Source: an uncultured Acidimicrobiales bacterium (GTDB taxonomy: Bacteria; Actinomycetota; Acidimicrobiia; Acidimicrobiales; UBA10347). From it: 11,815 nt of DNA. The notes beneath the pieces are model-generated. The model saw nothing but the letters and a program-made list of their open reading frames with translations. It had not been told where the DNA came from and ran no database searches. Made by a program: the position numbers and the translations under genes. Below, piece by piece: positions 1-6,115 of the stretch (its first letter is position 1; every line of letters begins with the position of its first letter). The stretch spans positions 1 through 11,815 of the forward strand of contig CALDGN010000096.1 in assembly GCA_937942965.1 (NCBI GenBank), written 5' to 3'.

Positions 1-663
1 GGTGCTGGGGCGGTTGCACTCGTCCTTGTCGACGGTGAAGTCGACGATCGACTCTTCGCCGGTCTCCTTGTTGACCAGGCGCATCTTGGTCTGCATGGGA
101 ACGATCTCGTCGGCGTAGAGCTCCATCTCCTGGGCACGAGCCGTGCGCATCTGGGACTCGAGGCTGTACTCGTCCTGGTACTCGCGGCTGATGTTGTAGC
201 GCTCCGCGACGATGTCAGCGGTCTCGATCATGGCCATGTAGACGGCCGGGTGGTTCTCGGTGAGCTGCGGGTCCATGTTGACCTCGCCGCCCATGCCAGG
301 GCTGGGGATCGAGATGGACTCGACACCAGCAGCAACGACGGTGTCGACCATGTCGTTCTTGATGTGGTTCGCAGCGATGGCGATCGAGTTCAGACCCGAC
401 GAGCAGTGACGCTGGATGGTCGAGCCAGGGACTTCGACCGGAAGACCGGCGAGCAGACCGGACAGGCGCCCGAGGTTGCCGGAACCGTGCTGGCCGTTGC
501 CGAGGACAACGTCGTCGATCGAGCCGGGCTCAACGCCGGCCTTGTCGACTGCGTGCTTGATGGCGTGCGCAGCCATGGACATGGCGGGCGTGATGTTAAA
601 GCCGCCTCGGCCGGCCTTGGCCAGACCCGTGCGGGCGTAAGAAACGAATACTGCTTCGCGCAT
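1..663 (-). CDS. Thiolase (acetyl-CoA acetyltransferase family), 3' end beyond window
   Basis: This is the N-terminal 221 residues of a thiolase; the gene runs off the left edge with no stop. Thiolases cleave 3-ketoacyl-CoA in beta-oxidation or condense two acetyl-CoA in biosynthesis. The start begins MREAVFVSYARTG, typical of the family, and the nucleophilic cysteine is Cys87 in the motif QRHCSSGLNS, with the GVESIS motif of the N-terminal domain following at 113-118. The C-terminal half with the second active-site Cys and His is not visible, so degradative versus biosynthetic type cannot be decided. The ATG at 661-663 is preceded by a GGAG ribosome binding site (672-675 on the plus strand) with 8 nt spacing. 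It is divergent from the RraA-like gene across 109 nt. The nearby thioesterase suggests acyl-CoA metabolism, but there is no evidence of co-transcription. Confidence 0.92.
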   Translation of the reverse strand, partial: MREAVFVSYARTGLAKAGRGGFNITPAMSMAAHAIKHAVDKAGVEPGSIDDVVLGNGQHGSGNLGRLSGLLAGLPVEVPGSTIQRHCSSGLNSIAIAANHIKNDMVDTVVAAGVESISIPSPGMGGEVNMDPQLTENHPAVYMAMIETADIVAERYNISREYQDEYSLESQMRTARAQEMELYADEIVPMQTKMRLVNKETGEESIVDFTVDKDECNRPST

Positions 664-772
664 TGCGATGACTCCAGGAACTGGTTGAGGATTGCCCTCC
701 ACGCTAGGGGGCAACTGCGCTCGCGACGAATTCGCGGTTGGTGTATCGCTGCGTCGGGTGCGATCGTTAGTG

Positions 773-1474
773 ATGCTCGAAGCCGATGTCCTGAACCAAC
801 TGCGTGCACTCGACACGCCAACGGTGTGCAACGCCCTCGAAGTCGTCGCCCCGGATCGACGAGGTTTCGGCTACAGCACAACACCGTTCTTTTGTCCACG
901 ACCTGAGCTTGAGCCGATCGTCGGGTTCGCTCGAACGGCGACGATCCGGTCAATGACACCTCCCTCGGGTGGTGCGGCTGACCCTGCTGAAGCGGCGCGC
1001 CTTCGGGTCGCCTACTACCGGCACATCGGCGAAGGCCCATCACCCAGCATCACGGTGATCGAAGATGTCGACGAGCACCCGGGCTACGGCGCATGGTGGG
1101 GCGAGGTCAATACCAATGTGCACCAAGGCCTCGGGTCGCTCGGCGTGATCACGAACGGCAGCATCCGCGACATCGACGACTCGGCCGAGGGCTTTCAGCT
1201 GTTGGCCGGCATGCCCGGCCCGTCGCATGCGTGGGTGCGAGTTGACTCGATCGGCGAACCGGTCACGGTGCATGGCATGGCTGTCGCGACCGGCGATCTG
1301 ATCCACGCTGACCGTCACGGCGCCGTCGTCATTCCCATCGAGGTCGCCGACCAGATTCCGCAGGCAGCCGCCGACATCGCAGCTCGCGAGCAGGTGCTGA
1401 TCGGTGCGAGCCGCGAGCCCGGCTTCTCTGCTGACCGGATCGCCGAGATCCTTGGCGTTTCCGAGGGCCACTAG
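773..1474 (+). CDS. RraA-like / HMG-aldolase-family protein
   Basis: A 233-residue protein of the RraA-like fold, which includes 4-hydroxy-4-methyl-2-oxoglutarate/oxaloacetate-type aldolases, the RNase E inhibitor RraA, and many uncharacterised members often mislabelled demethylmenaquinone methyltransferase. The early LDTPTVCNAL (13-22) is the usual family N-terminus. The core is GEV at 110-112 followed by GVITNGSIRD at 124-133, giving the Arg132-Asp133 pair. A second family block is GDLIHADRHGAVVIP at 174-188. In characterised aldolases an Asp lies 21 residues before the Arg; here that position is Glu111, as in the less-studied GE subgroup, so aldolase activity is not assured. The ATG at 773 is chosen because the alignment-like N-terminus begins there; a GTG at 770 and a TTG at 692 are also in frame. 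No Shine-Dalgarno is obvious. Its stop lies 8 nt from that of the convergent tesB. Confidence 0.85.
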   Translation: MLEADVLNQLRALDTPTVCNALEVVAPDRRGFGYSTTPFFCPRPELEPIVGFARTATIRSMTPPSGGAADPAEAARLRVAYYRHIGEGPSPSITVIEDVDEHPGYGAWWGEVNTNVHQGLGSLGVITNGSIRDIDDSAEGFQLLAGMPGPSHAWVRVDSIGEPVTVHGMAVATGDLIHADRHGAVVIPIEVADQIPQAAADIAAREQVLIGASREPGFSADRIAEILGVSEGH

Positions 1475-1482
1475 CGGGCCAC

Positions 1483-2304
1483 TTAGCTGTGGGGCTTGAC
1501 CTCGCGGATCAGGCCTTCTTGGGCGATGGTCGCAATGTGATCGCCGGCGGTGTTGAACACGGCACCGGTTGCCAACCCGCGGGTGCGCAAGATGCCGTGG
1601 CCCGCAGTGTCAAAAAGCATCCAGTCGTCGGCGCGGCCCGGCCGGTGGAACCACATCGCGTGGTCGAGGCTGGCGGTCATATAGAACTCGTCCCAGTTCT
1701 CGTGCTCGTCGGGCATGCCGCGTGGGTGTGATGTGGCGACGGCGTCCATCGCGTTGCTGTCGCTCAGGTACGCGAGTGCGCACGCCTGTTTGCGGTGATC
1801 GTCGCCGAGGTCGTCGGGGAACCGGACCCACACGAGCGAACGGGGCTCGTCCTCGAGCGCAACATCGATTCGATCAATGCCCGCGCCGTCGCGATACGCC
1901 GCTTCTTCGGTCGGCGCAGGTGCGTCGATGGGGAAGCTGGCGGTCTGGGTCTCGACGCCGTCCTCATGGGCCTGAAATGAGCACGACAAGTTGAAGATCG
2001 CGCCGCTGCTTTGGCGAGCGATCACGCGGCGGGTTGTGAAGGATCGGCCGTTGCGAATGCGGTCGACTTCGTAGCGCACAGGTTCGTCCGGGTTGCCGCC
2101 CAAGATGAAATAGCTGTGCATCGAATGCAGGTGGTGGGCGTCGTTCACCGTCTGGGTCGCAGCCCACAGCGCTTGGGCAATGACCAGCCCGCCATAGATG
2201 CGGCCCCACGGGTAGTCAGGACTCTCGCCAACCCAGACATCGGGGCCATGGGCCTGGATGTCGAACACACCGCTGACATCGGCCGGGATCCGCTCATTGG
2301 ACAT
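1483..2304 (-). CDS. tesB: Acyl-CoA thioesterase II (TesB family)
   Basis: A 273-residue double-hotdog thioesterase that hydrolyses acyl-CoA to free fatty acid and CoA, expected in the cytoplasm. The first hotdog shows RIYGGLVIAQAL, then HSMHSYFILGG and GRSFTTRRV; the second shows ACALAYLSDSNAM, SLDHAMWFHRP, and near the end IATIAQEGLIRE. By comparison with E. coli TesB, the catalytic triad Asp/Thr/Gln corresponds to the Asp of YLSD, the Ser of ASLDH (Ser in place of Thr), and the Gln of AQEG. Length matches the family. The ATG at 2302-2304 was chosen because the in-frame extension up to 2487 is low-complexity and crosses two inverted repeats. There is no Shine-Dalgarno, but a TACCGT hexamer (2313-2318) lies 8 nt upstream, so the message may be leaderless. 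It is divergent from a TetR-like gene, which is a plausible regulator. Confidence 0.92.
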   Translation of the reverse strand: MSNERIPADVSGVFDIQAHGPDVWVGESPDYPWGRIYGGLVIAQALWAATQTVNDAHHLHSMHSYFILGGNPDEPVRYEVDRIRNGRSFTTRRVIARQSSGAIFNLSCSFQAHEDGVETQTASFPIDAPAPTEEAAYRDGAGIDRIDVALEDEPRSLVWVRFPDDLGDDHRKQACALAYLSDSNAMDAVATSHPRGMPDEHENWDEFYMTASLDHAMWFHRPGRADDWMLFDTAGHGILRTRGLATGAVFNTAGDHIATIAQEGLIREVKPHS

Positions 2305-2312
2305 GGGCGTGC

Positions 2313-2318
2313 ACGGTA
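2313..2318 (-). promoter_or_regulatory. Possible -10 element of tesB (TACCGT)
   Basis: The minus-strand hexamer TACCGT fits the actinobacterial -10 pattern TANNNT and ends 8 nt before the tesB ATG, which would place the transcript start at or next to the start codon. No convincing -35 is visible. The pattern is short and common, so this is suggestive only. Confidence 0.3.
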
Positions 2319-2361
2319 CCGATATGCCCGCTCCGCCACGAGATGTGGAAGTAATGCGGCC

Positions 2362-2402
2362 CGTCAGAGGTGCTGCCGGGGTAGCGGAAAGCACCTCTGA
2401 CG
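2362..2402. repeat. Perfect 13-bp inverted repeat (hairpin) between tesB and the TetR-like gene
   Basis: The arm CGTCAGAGGTGCT (2362-2374) is exactly complementary to AGCACCTCTGACG (2390-2402), with a 15-nt GC-rich loop. It sits in the divergent intergenic region, about 58 nt upstream of the tesB start. No T-run follows on either strand, so a classical intrinsic terminator is unlikely. It could be a regulator-binding dyad or an RNA hairpin in a leader transcript. Confidence 0.85.
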
Positions 2403-2433
2403 AGACGGCCGCTGCCTCACGGGCATGGGAGGC

Positions 2434-2454
2434 GTTGCAAGTATCGCTTGCAAC
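2434..2454. promoter_or_regulatory. TetR-operator-like palindrome
   Basis: GTTGCAAG (2434-2441) and CTTGCAAC (2447-2454) form a perfect 8-bp-arm palindrome around the 5-nt spacer tatcg. Size, symmetry and odd spacer resemble operators of TetR-family repressors. It lies between tesB and a gene encoding a TetR-like protein, where an autoregulatory or shared operator would be expected. That the neighbouring regulator binds here is inference. Confidence 0.55.
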
Positions 2455-2491
2455 ACGCGTGGGGTCAAGGCTGGGAGGGGGTGACAAATAG

Positions 2492-2510
2492 CACTGTGGA
2501 CACCACGGTG
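2492..2510. repeat. Imperfect dyad upstream of the TetR-like gene
   Basis: CACTGTGG (2492-2499) and CCACGGTG (2503-2510) pair at 7 of 8 positions around a 3-nt spacer, with the exception a possible G-T pair. It is a weaker symmetry than the two dyads before it. It could be a second operator or chance in GC-rich DNA. Confidence 0.35.
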
Positions 2511-2603
2511 CGTGGCGGTGCTCGGCACATTCGCTGGGCTTTCCTGCGTGCCGGTCTGAACAGAGAGGAAGTTCATCGTGATCCCGCTGATAAGTTGCGC
2601 GCC

Positions 2604-3416
2604 GTGGGTAGCCCGAAACAGCGCCGCAGCCGCACCGAGCTCAAGGAGCTCGTCGTTGGTGCTGGCTGTGAGGTGCTCGCCGAGATCGAACCAACACTCG
2701 GTTTCGAGCAGCTCAACTACGCCAAGGTCTTTGAGCACCTCGAAGCCACCGAAGGCATCCGCGTGACGCACGCTTCGGTGCACGAACGCATCTGGCCGAA
2801 CCAGCAGGCATTTCAGTTCGATGTTCTGCGAGCGAGTCTCAATGGCTTAGATGAGCTGGCGTGGGGGACCTTCTCCGGACCTGTGACCGAAGCTGCCCGC
2901 GCCGCTGACGTTCGTTCCCCGGCCGGTCGACGCGATGCCGCTCGGACGCTCATGCGCGTTGGTCAGAACGCGAACTGGGACTCGGTCACGCTCTCCGGTA
3001 ACCACCAGTTGCGGGCTTATCAGATGCTCCACTTCAGCATCGCTCCGTTCGATCGGAAGCGCTTGAGCGAGGATCGGGCCGACCTGGTCGCGTTTCTCCA
3101 AGAGCTCCGCGATGAGTCGATGCGTCGCTACCACAAGGTCATGTCGGATCTCGCCGAGTTCTGTGGCTTGCGGCCGATGGCCGACCTCGGCGATCCGACC
3201 GAGGCATTTGATGAGATCGTCCGGTCTGCCCACCTCGTGGCGATCGGATTCATGATCGACCACAGTGCGCCGGCTGATTCGATGCGCCATGTCCCGACAG
3301 GCCCCGACGGTCAGCTCGAAGCGTGGCGTCCGGTGAGCTTGGCGATCTGGAGTTACCTCCGCGGCGTGTTCGAGCTCGATGGCGACGATCTGACGCCCGA
3401 GCAGCGACGTCTCTGA
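2604..3416 (+). CDS. TetR-like transcriptional regulator
   Basis: A 270-residue protein with a basic start (KQRRSRTELKELV, residues 5-17), then a TetR-like DNA-binding region: the stretch LNYAKVFEHL (37-46) and GIRVTHASVHERIWP (51-65) read as the scaffold helix, recognition helix and the usual aromatic/proline turn before the next helix. The C-terminal ~190 residues are helical in character and would form the ligand/dimer domain, with no recognisable ligand signature. The start is uncertain: the frame is open from about 2448, and GTG at 2604 and TTG at 2595 are the nearest plausible starts. GTG 2604 has a TAAGTT hexamer 7 nt before it, which would fit a leaderless message. A strong AGAGGA ribosome-binding-like site at 2564-2569 instead serves a GTG at 2578 in another frame. 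Divergent from tesB, so a fatty-acid-responsive role is an inference. Confidence 0.75.
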   Translation: MGSPKQRRSRTELKELVVGAGCEVLAEIEPTLGFEQLNYAKVFEHLEATEGIRVTHASVHERIWPNQQAFQFDVLRASLNGLDELAWGTFSGPVTEAARAADVRSPAGRRDAARTLMRVGQNANWDSVTLSGNHQLRAYQMLHFSIAPFDRKRLSEDRADLVAFLQELRDESMRRYHKVMSDLAEFCGLRPMADLGDPTEAFDEIVRSAHLVAIGFMIDHSAPADSMRHVPTGPDGQLEAWRPVSLAIWSYLRGVFELDGDDLTPEQRRL

Positions 3417-3444
3417 AGCAGCGTCTCTGAGCCGCCCCAAAACG

Positions 3445-3482
3445 CCGATTGGGCCCCCGGCCAACGCCGGAGGCCCACTCGG
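3445..3482 (-). terminator. Hairpin terminator between convergent TetR-like gene and amt
   Basis: A stem with arms 3450-3460 and 3467-3477 pairs at 10 of 11 positions around a 6-nt loop, and extends outward by four more pairs after one mismatch (to 3445/3482). It lies in the 90-nt gap between two converging genes. Read on the minus strand it is followed, after two bases, by TTTT, so it mainly suits termination of the amt transcript; on the plus strand no T-run follows. Confidence 0.65.
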
Positions 3483-3506
3483 AGGGGATCAAGTTGAGCG
3501 TGAGGG

Positions 3507-4886
3507 TCAGTCGAGCGTGATGAGCTCGCCACCGTTGCGGCTGCGCACGGTGCTCTCGTCGAGGTCCCAGCCGTAAGCGGCCGTGCCGTGCTCGCTCAGG
3601 TCGAGGCCGCCGATTTCCTCTTCGAGCGAGACCCGCAAGAGCCCGGCAGCCTTGAGCGAACCGAACAGCACCAGGCTGACTGCAGCGACGAAGGCGGCAA
3701 TCGCAAGACCACCGATGACCTGGTCGAGGAGCAGTCCAGCACCGCCGCCAGCGAACAAGCCATCGACCGCTCCGTTCGTGCCCGCCGTGGTGGCGAACAG
3801 GCCGGTGGCAATCAAACCCCAGAAGCCGCACAGGCCGTGGACCGAGAATGCGCCGACGGGATCGTCGATGCCGATGCGTTCGATGAACAGCACCGAGAGC
3901 GTGACCAGCACACCGGCGATAGCGCCGGTGAGCAGCGTGCCGAGAGCGTTCATGTCGCCGATGCCCGAGCAGATGGCAACGAGGCCAGCGAGCATGCCAT
4001 TGCCTGCCATCGACAGGTCTGGCTTGCCGAGCACTGCCCAGCTGGTGAGCATGGCCGAAGCGGCACCTGCAGTTCCGGCGAAGGCGGTGAGCGCAGCGAT
4101 GACGGGGACGGCGAGGTCTGCAGCGAGCTGCGAACCGGGATTGAAGCCGAACCAGCCGATGAAGAGGATCATGACACCGAGGACGGCCAGGGTCATGCTG
4201 TGGCCGGGGATCGCACGTGGCGTTCCATCAGGTGCGTACTTGCCGGCACGAGGGCCGATCACCCAGGCGGCGACGAGTGCAGCGACACCGCCGACCATGT
4301 GGACGAGGCCGCTTCCGGCGAAGTCAACGAAGCCGAGGTCGGACAGCCAGCCGCCGCCCCAGCCCCACGAGACAACCACGGGGTACATCAGGCCAGTGAT
4401 GACGATCGAGTAGATGATGTAGGCCTTGAACTGGGTGCGCTCAGCGACTGCGCCGGACACGATCGTGGCGGCCGCAGCGGCGAACGCAGCTTGGAACAAG
4501 AAGTCGACCGATGGGACGAGCCCTTCGAGCGCGTCGGTCGTCATGAATCCATCGACGCCGAAGCCGGCGCTTCCGATCCATCCGTTGAAGTCGCCGGGGT
4601 AGGCGATCGCGAAGCCGACGGCACCGAACACCAAGATGCCGACCGATGCGTCCATCAGATTCTTCATCATGATGTTGGCGGCGTTCTTCGACTGGGTGAA
4701 GCCAGCCTCGACGAGCGCAAAGCCTGCCTGCATGAACAGCACCAGGACCGCAGCGATGAAGATGAAGATGTTGTCGAGCACGACCTGCGTTGCCGGCGCC
4801 GCAGCCTCTTGGGCCGAGGCCGGAAGGGCGAGCAGCACAATGAGTGCTGACGCCGTCACGGCGGTCGTTGCGAGTTTCCTAACCAT
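3507..4886 (-). CDS. amt: Ammonium transporter (Amt family)
   Basis: A 459-residue Amt/Mep/Rh-family channel that moves ammonium/ammonia across the inner membrane. Residues 1-25 form a cleavable signal peptide ending in LPASA, as in many bacterial Amt proteins. The family signature follows at 51-77 (FMQAGFALVEAGF, KNAANIMMKNL). By comparison with E. coli AmtB, the pore twin histidines are His196 (GLVHMVGG) and His350 (FSVHGLCG), the recruiting Asp is Asp189 (VDFAGSG), and the Phe gates are Phe135 and Phe248. The cytoplasmic tail EEEIGGLDLSEHG (422-434) is the conserved region contacted by PII proteins. ATG 4886 is supported by GGAG (4894-4897) at 7 nt spacing and by the signal peptide beginning there. 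No glnK is adjacent. The upstream region carries a phased GlnR-like box array, suggesting nitrogen-limitation control. Confidence 0.97.
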   Translation of the reverse strand: MVRKLATTAVTASALIVLLALPASAQEAAAPATQVVLDNIFIFIAAVLVLFMQAGFALVEAGFTQSKNAANIMMKNLMDASVGILVFGAVGFAIAYPGDFNGWIGSAGFGVDGFMTTDALEGLVPSVDFLFQAAFAAAAATIVSGAVAERTQFKAYIIYSIVITGLMYPVVVSWGWGGGWLSDLGFVDFAGSGLVHMVGGVAALVAAWVIGPRAGKYAPDGTPRAIPGHSMTLAVLGVMILFIGWFGFNPGSQLAADLAVPVIAALTAFAGTAGAASAMLTSWAVLGKPDLSMAGNGMLAGLVAICSGIGDMNALGTLLTGAIAGVLVTLSVLFIERIGIDDPVGAFSVHGLCGFWGLIATGLFATTAGTNGAVDGLFAGGGAGLLLDQVIGGLAIAAFVAAVSLVLFGSLKAAGLLRVSLEEEIGGLDLSEHGTAAYGWDLDESTVRSRNGGELITLD

Positions 4887-4988
4887 GAGTTGACTCCAAT
4901 TCGGGGATTCGGGGTTCCCGGCCAGCCGGATCGCAGCCGCCGAAGCGACCACCTCTCGGCGACCTCTTCGGCAAGCTACGCAGCGGGT

Positions 4989-5070
4989 GTTTCTCGGCTG
5001 TATCGGTTCGATTGCGTCGCCGTGACCATCACGTTTCGTGTCGGTGAGGCGCGTGTTTCGCCTGTGTTTC
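4989..5070 (-). promoter_or_regulatory. Phased GlnR-like box array upstream of amt
   Basis: Read on the amt strand from 5070 down to 4989, pentamers starting every 11 bp are GAAAC, GAAAC, CTCAC, GAAAC, GTCAC, GCAAT, GATAC and GAAAC (plus-strand positions 5066, 5055, 5044, 5033, 5022, 5011, 5000, 4989). The known actinobacterial GlnR site is gTnAC-n6-GaAAC repeated with the same 11-bp step; the CTCAC-GAAAC-GTCAC run fits it directly and only 5011-5015 breaks clearly. GlnR activates amt in Streptomyces under nitrogen limitation. The last box ends about 100 nt before the amt start codon, a normal distance for an activator. That a GlnR protein exists in this genome is not shown here. Confidence 0.7.
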
Positions 5071-5071
5071 T

Positions 5072-5172
5072 TGCAGTGGCGTTCGTGGGTTTCCTGCAGT
5101 GGCGTTCGTGGGTTTCGTGCAGTGGCGTTCGTGGGTTTCGTGCAGTGGCGTTCGTGGGTTTCGTGCAGTGGC
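5072..5172. repeat. 23-bp direct tandem repeat, four copies plus a partial fifth
   Basis: Units begin at 5072, 5095, 5118 and 5141, each starting TGCAGTGGCGTT and ending GTGGGTTTC plus one base. Copies 2-4 are identical and copy 1 differs only in its last base (C for G). A fifth copy (from 5164) keeps TGCAGTGGC and then diverges. The period is not a multiple of three, no gene covers it, and there are no spacers, so this is a minisatellite rather than a CRISPR array. It starts right after the GlnR-like boxes and ends 57 nt before the SDR start codon. Near-identity suggests recent expansion. Confidence 0.95.
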
Positions 5173-5229
5173 TCTTGCTAGCTGGTGGGTGCGTGTGAGC
5201 GCCGAGGCTGTCGGGAGTACGGTCGTCGT

Positions 5230-6105
5230 ATGACCGTTGCTCTCATCACTGGCGCAAACTCCGGAATCGGCCGCGGTGCGGCGATTGATCTCGCGGCGAA
5301 GGGCTGGACCGTCTACGGCTCGATGCGCAGCCTCGACAAGGGCGACAAGCTCGCCTCACTCGCCGAAGAAGCAGGCGTCGTCGTGCATCCGGTCGTTTGT
5401 GATGTGACCGATGCCGCGTCCGTCGACCGAGCTGTGGCCGAGGTCATCGCTGACGCCGGACGCATCGACGTCCTCGTGAACAACGCCGGTATCGGCGGCA
5501 ACGGCGTGCTCGAAGAGACAGGCGTCGACGAGTACGCATCGGTGATGGACGTCAATGTGTACGGCATCATTCGTTGTTGCCAGGCCGTCCTGCCGCACAT
5601 GCGTGCTCAGGGGAGCGGCTGCATCCTCAATGTCTCGTCGATCGCGGGTGTGATTGCCGCAATCGCGCAGAGCCCGTACGTGACGTCGAAGTGGGCGGTC
5701 GAGGGCCTAACCGAAGGCCTCGCGCAAGAGGTCGCCAGCCATGGCATCCGGGTCGCGCTCATCGAGCCCGGGATCGTCAAGACCGCAATCATGGCGAAGA
5801 ACACCGACGCCCCGAATGCCAGCGGCGCCTACGACGCGGCGTATCGCCGACTGTTCGCGTTCTATGCGGCCGGCTTGATGAACCCTGGCCACCCGAGCGA
5901 AGTCAGCGATGTGATCTTCGAGGCAGCCACGACCGACGAGCCCAAGCTGCGGTGGACTTGCGGCTGGGGCGGTACTGAACTGGTCGAAGGTCGGGCGGCG
6001 ATGAGTGACGAAGACTGGGTTGAGCTCGGCGGGATCGAAGACGATGCTGCCTATGTCGCTCGCTTCCAGGAGCTCTTCGGCCTCGACATCTCACCGCACG
6101 CTTGA
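5230..6105 (+). CDS. Short-chain dehydrogenase/reductase (SDR family)
   Basis: A 291-residue classical SDR, a soluble NAD(P)H-dependent oxidoreductase. The cofactor motif TGANSGIG is at 7-14, the NNAG motif at 84-87, and the catalytic residues are Asn109, Ser137, Tyr150 and Lys154 (YVTSK). PGIVKT follows the active site as usual. Arg33 after the second strand (SMRS) favours NADP(H). The substrate cannot be read from sequence; the C-terminal ~90 residues, which form the substrate pocket, match no subtype I recognise. ATG 5230 begins at the cofactor-binding strand. A GGGAG lies 12 nt upstream, rather far for a ribosome binding site, and a TACGGT hexamer (5218-5223) lies 6 nt upstream, so a leaderless message is possible. 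The lipoprotein gene follows 10 nt after its stop, which suggests co-transcription. Confidence 0.95.
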   Translation: MTVALITGANSGIGRGAAIDLAAKGWTVYGSMRSLDKGDKLASLAEEAGVVVHPVVCDVTDAASVDRAVAEVIADAGRIDVLVNNAGIGGNGVLEETGVDEYASVMDVNVYGIIRCCQAVLPHMRAQGSGCILNVSSIAGVIAAIAQSPYVTSKWAVEGLTEGLAQEVASHGIRVALIEPGIVKTAIMAKNTDAPNASGAYDAAYRRLFAFYAAGLMNPGHPSEVSDVIFEAATTDEPKLRWTCGWGGTELVEGRAAMSDEDWVELGGIEDDAAYVARFQELFGLDISPHA

Positions 6106-6115
6106 GTAGGCACGG

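Noticed and set aside
722..736. Palindromic CGCGA-N5-TCGCG centred on CGAATTCG between thiolase and RraA-like genes
   Set aside because: Arms are short and made of CG-rich words that are frequent here; no matching regulator gene is nearby. Noted but not called an operator.
390..1043. 217-codon minus-strand frame and a 218-codon plus-strand frame across the thiolase/RraA-like region
   Set aside because: Both overlap well-supported genes and show no recognisable protein features.
1465..1486. Near-direct repeat GGGCCACTAG / GGGCCACTTAG around the two convergent stop codons
   Set aside because: Only about ten bases long and partly coding; probably chance, and not a convincing terminator.
3588..4850. 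Long open frames (up to 420 codons) on the plus strand opposite amt
   Set aside because: They mirror the strong, conserved Amt coding frame; their products are biased Asp/Glu/Arg-rich or Ser/Pro/Ala-rich strings with no domain or start signal, as expected for shadows in GC-rich DNA.
5072..5172. Possible CRISPR array
   Set aside because: The repeats are directly adjacent with no spacers between them, and there are no cas genes.
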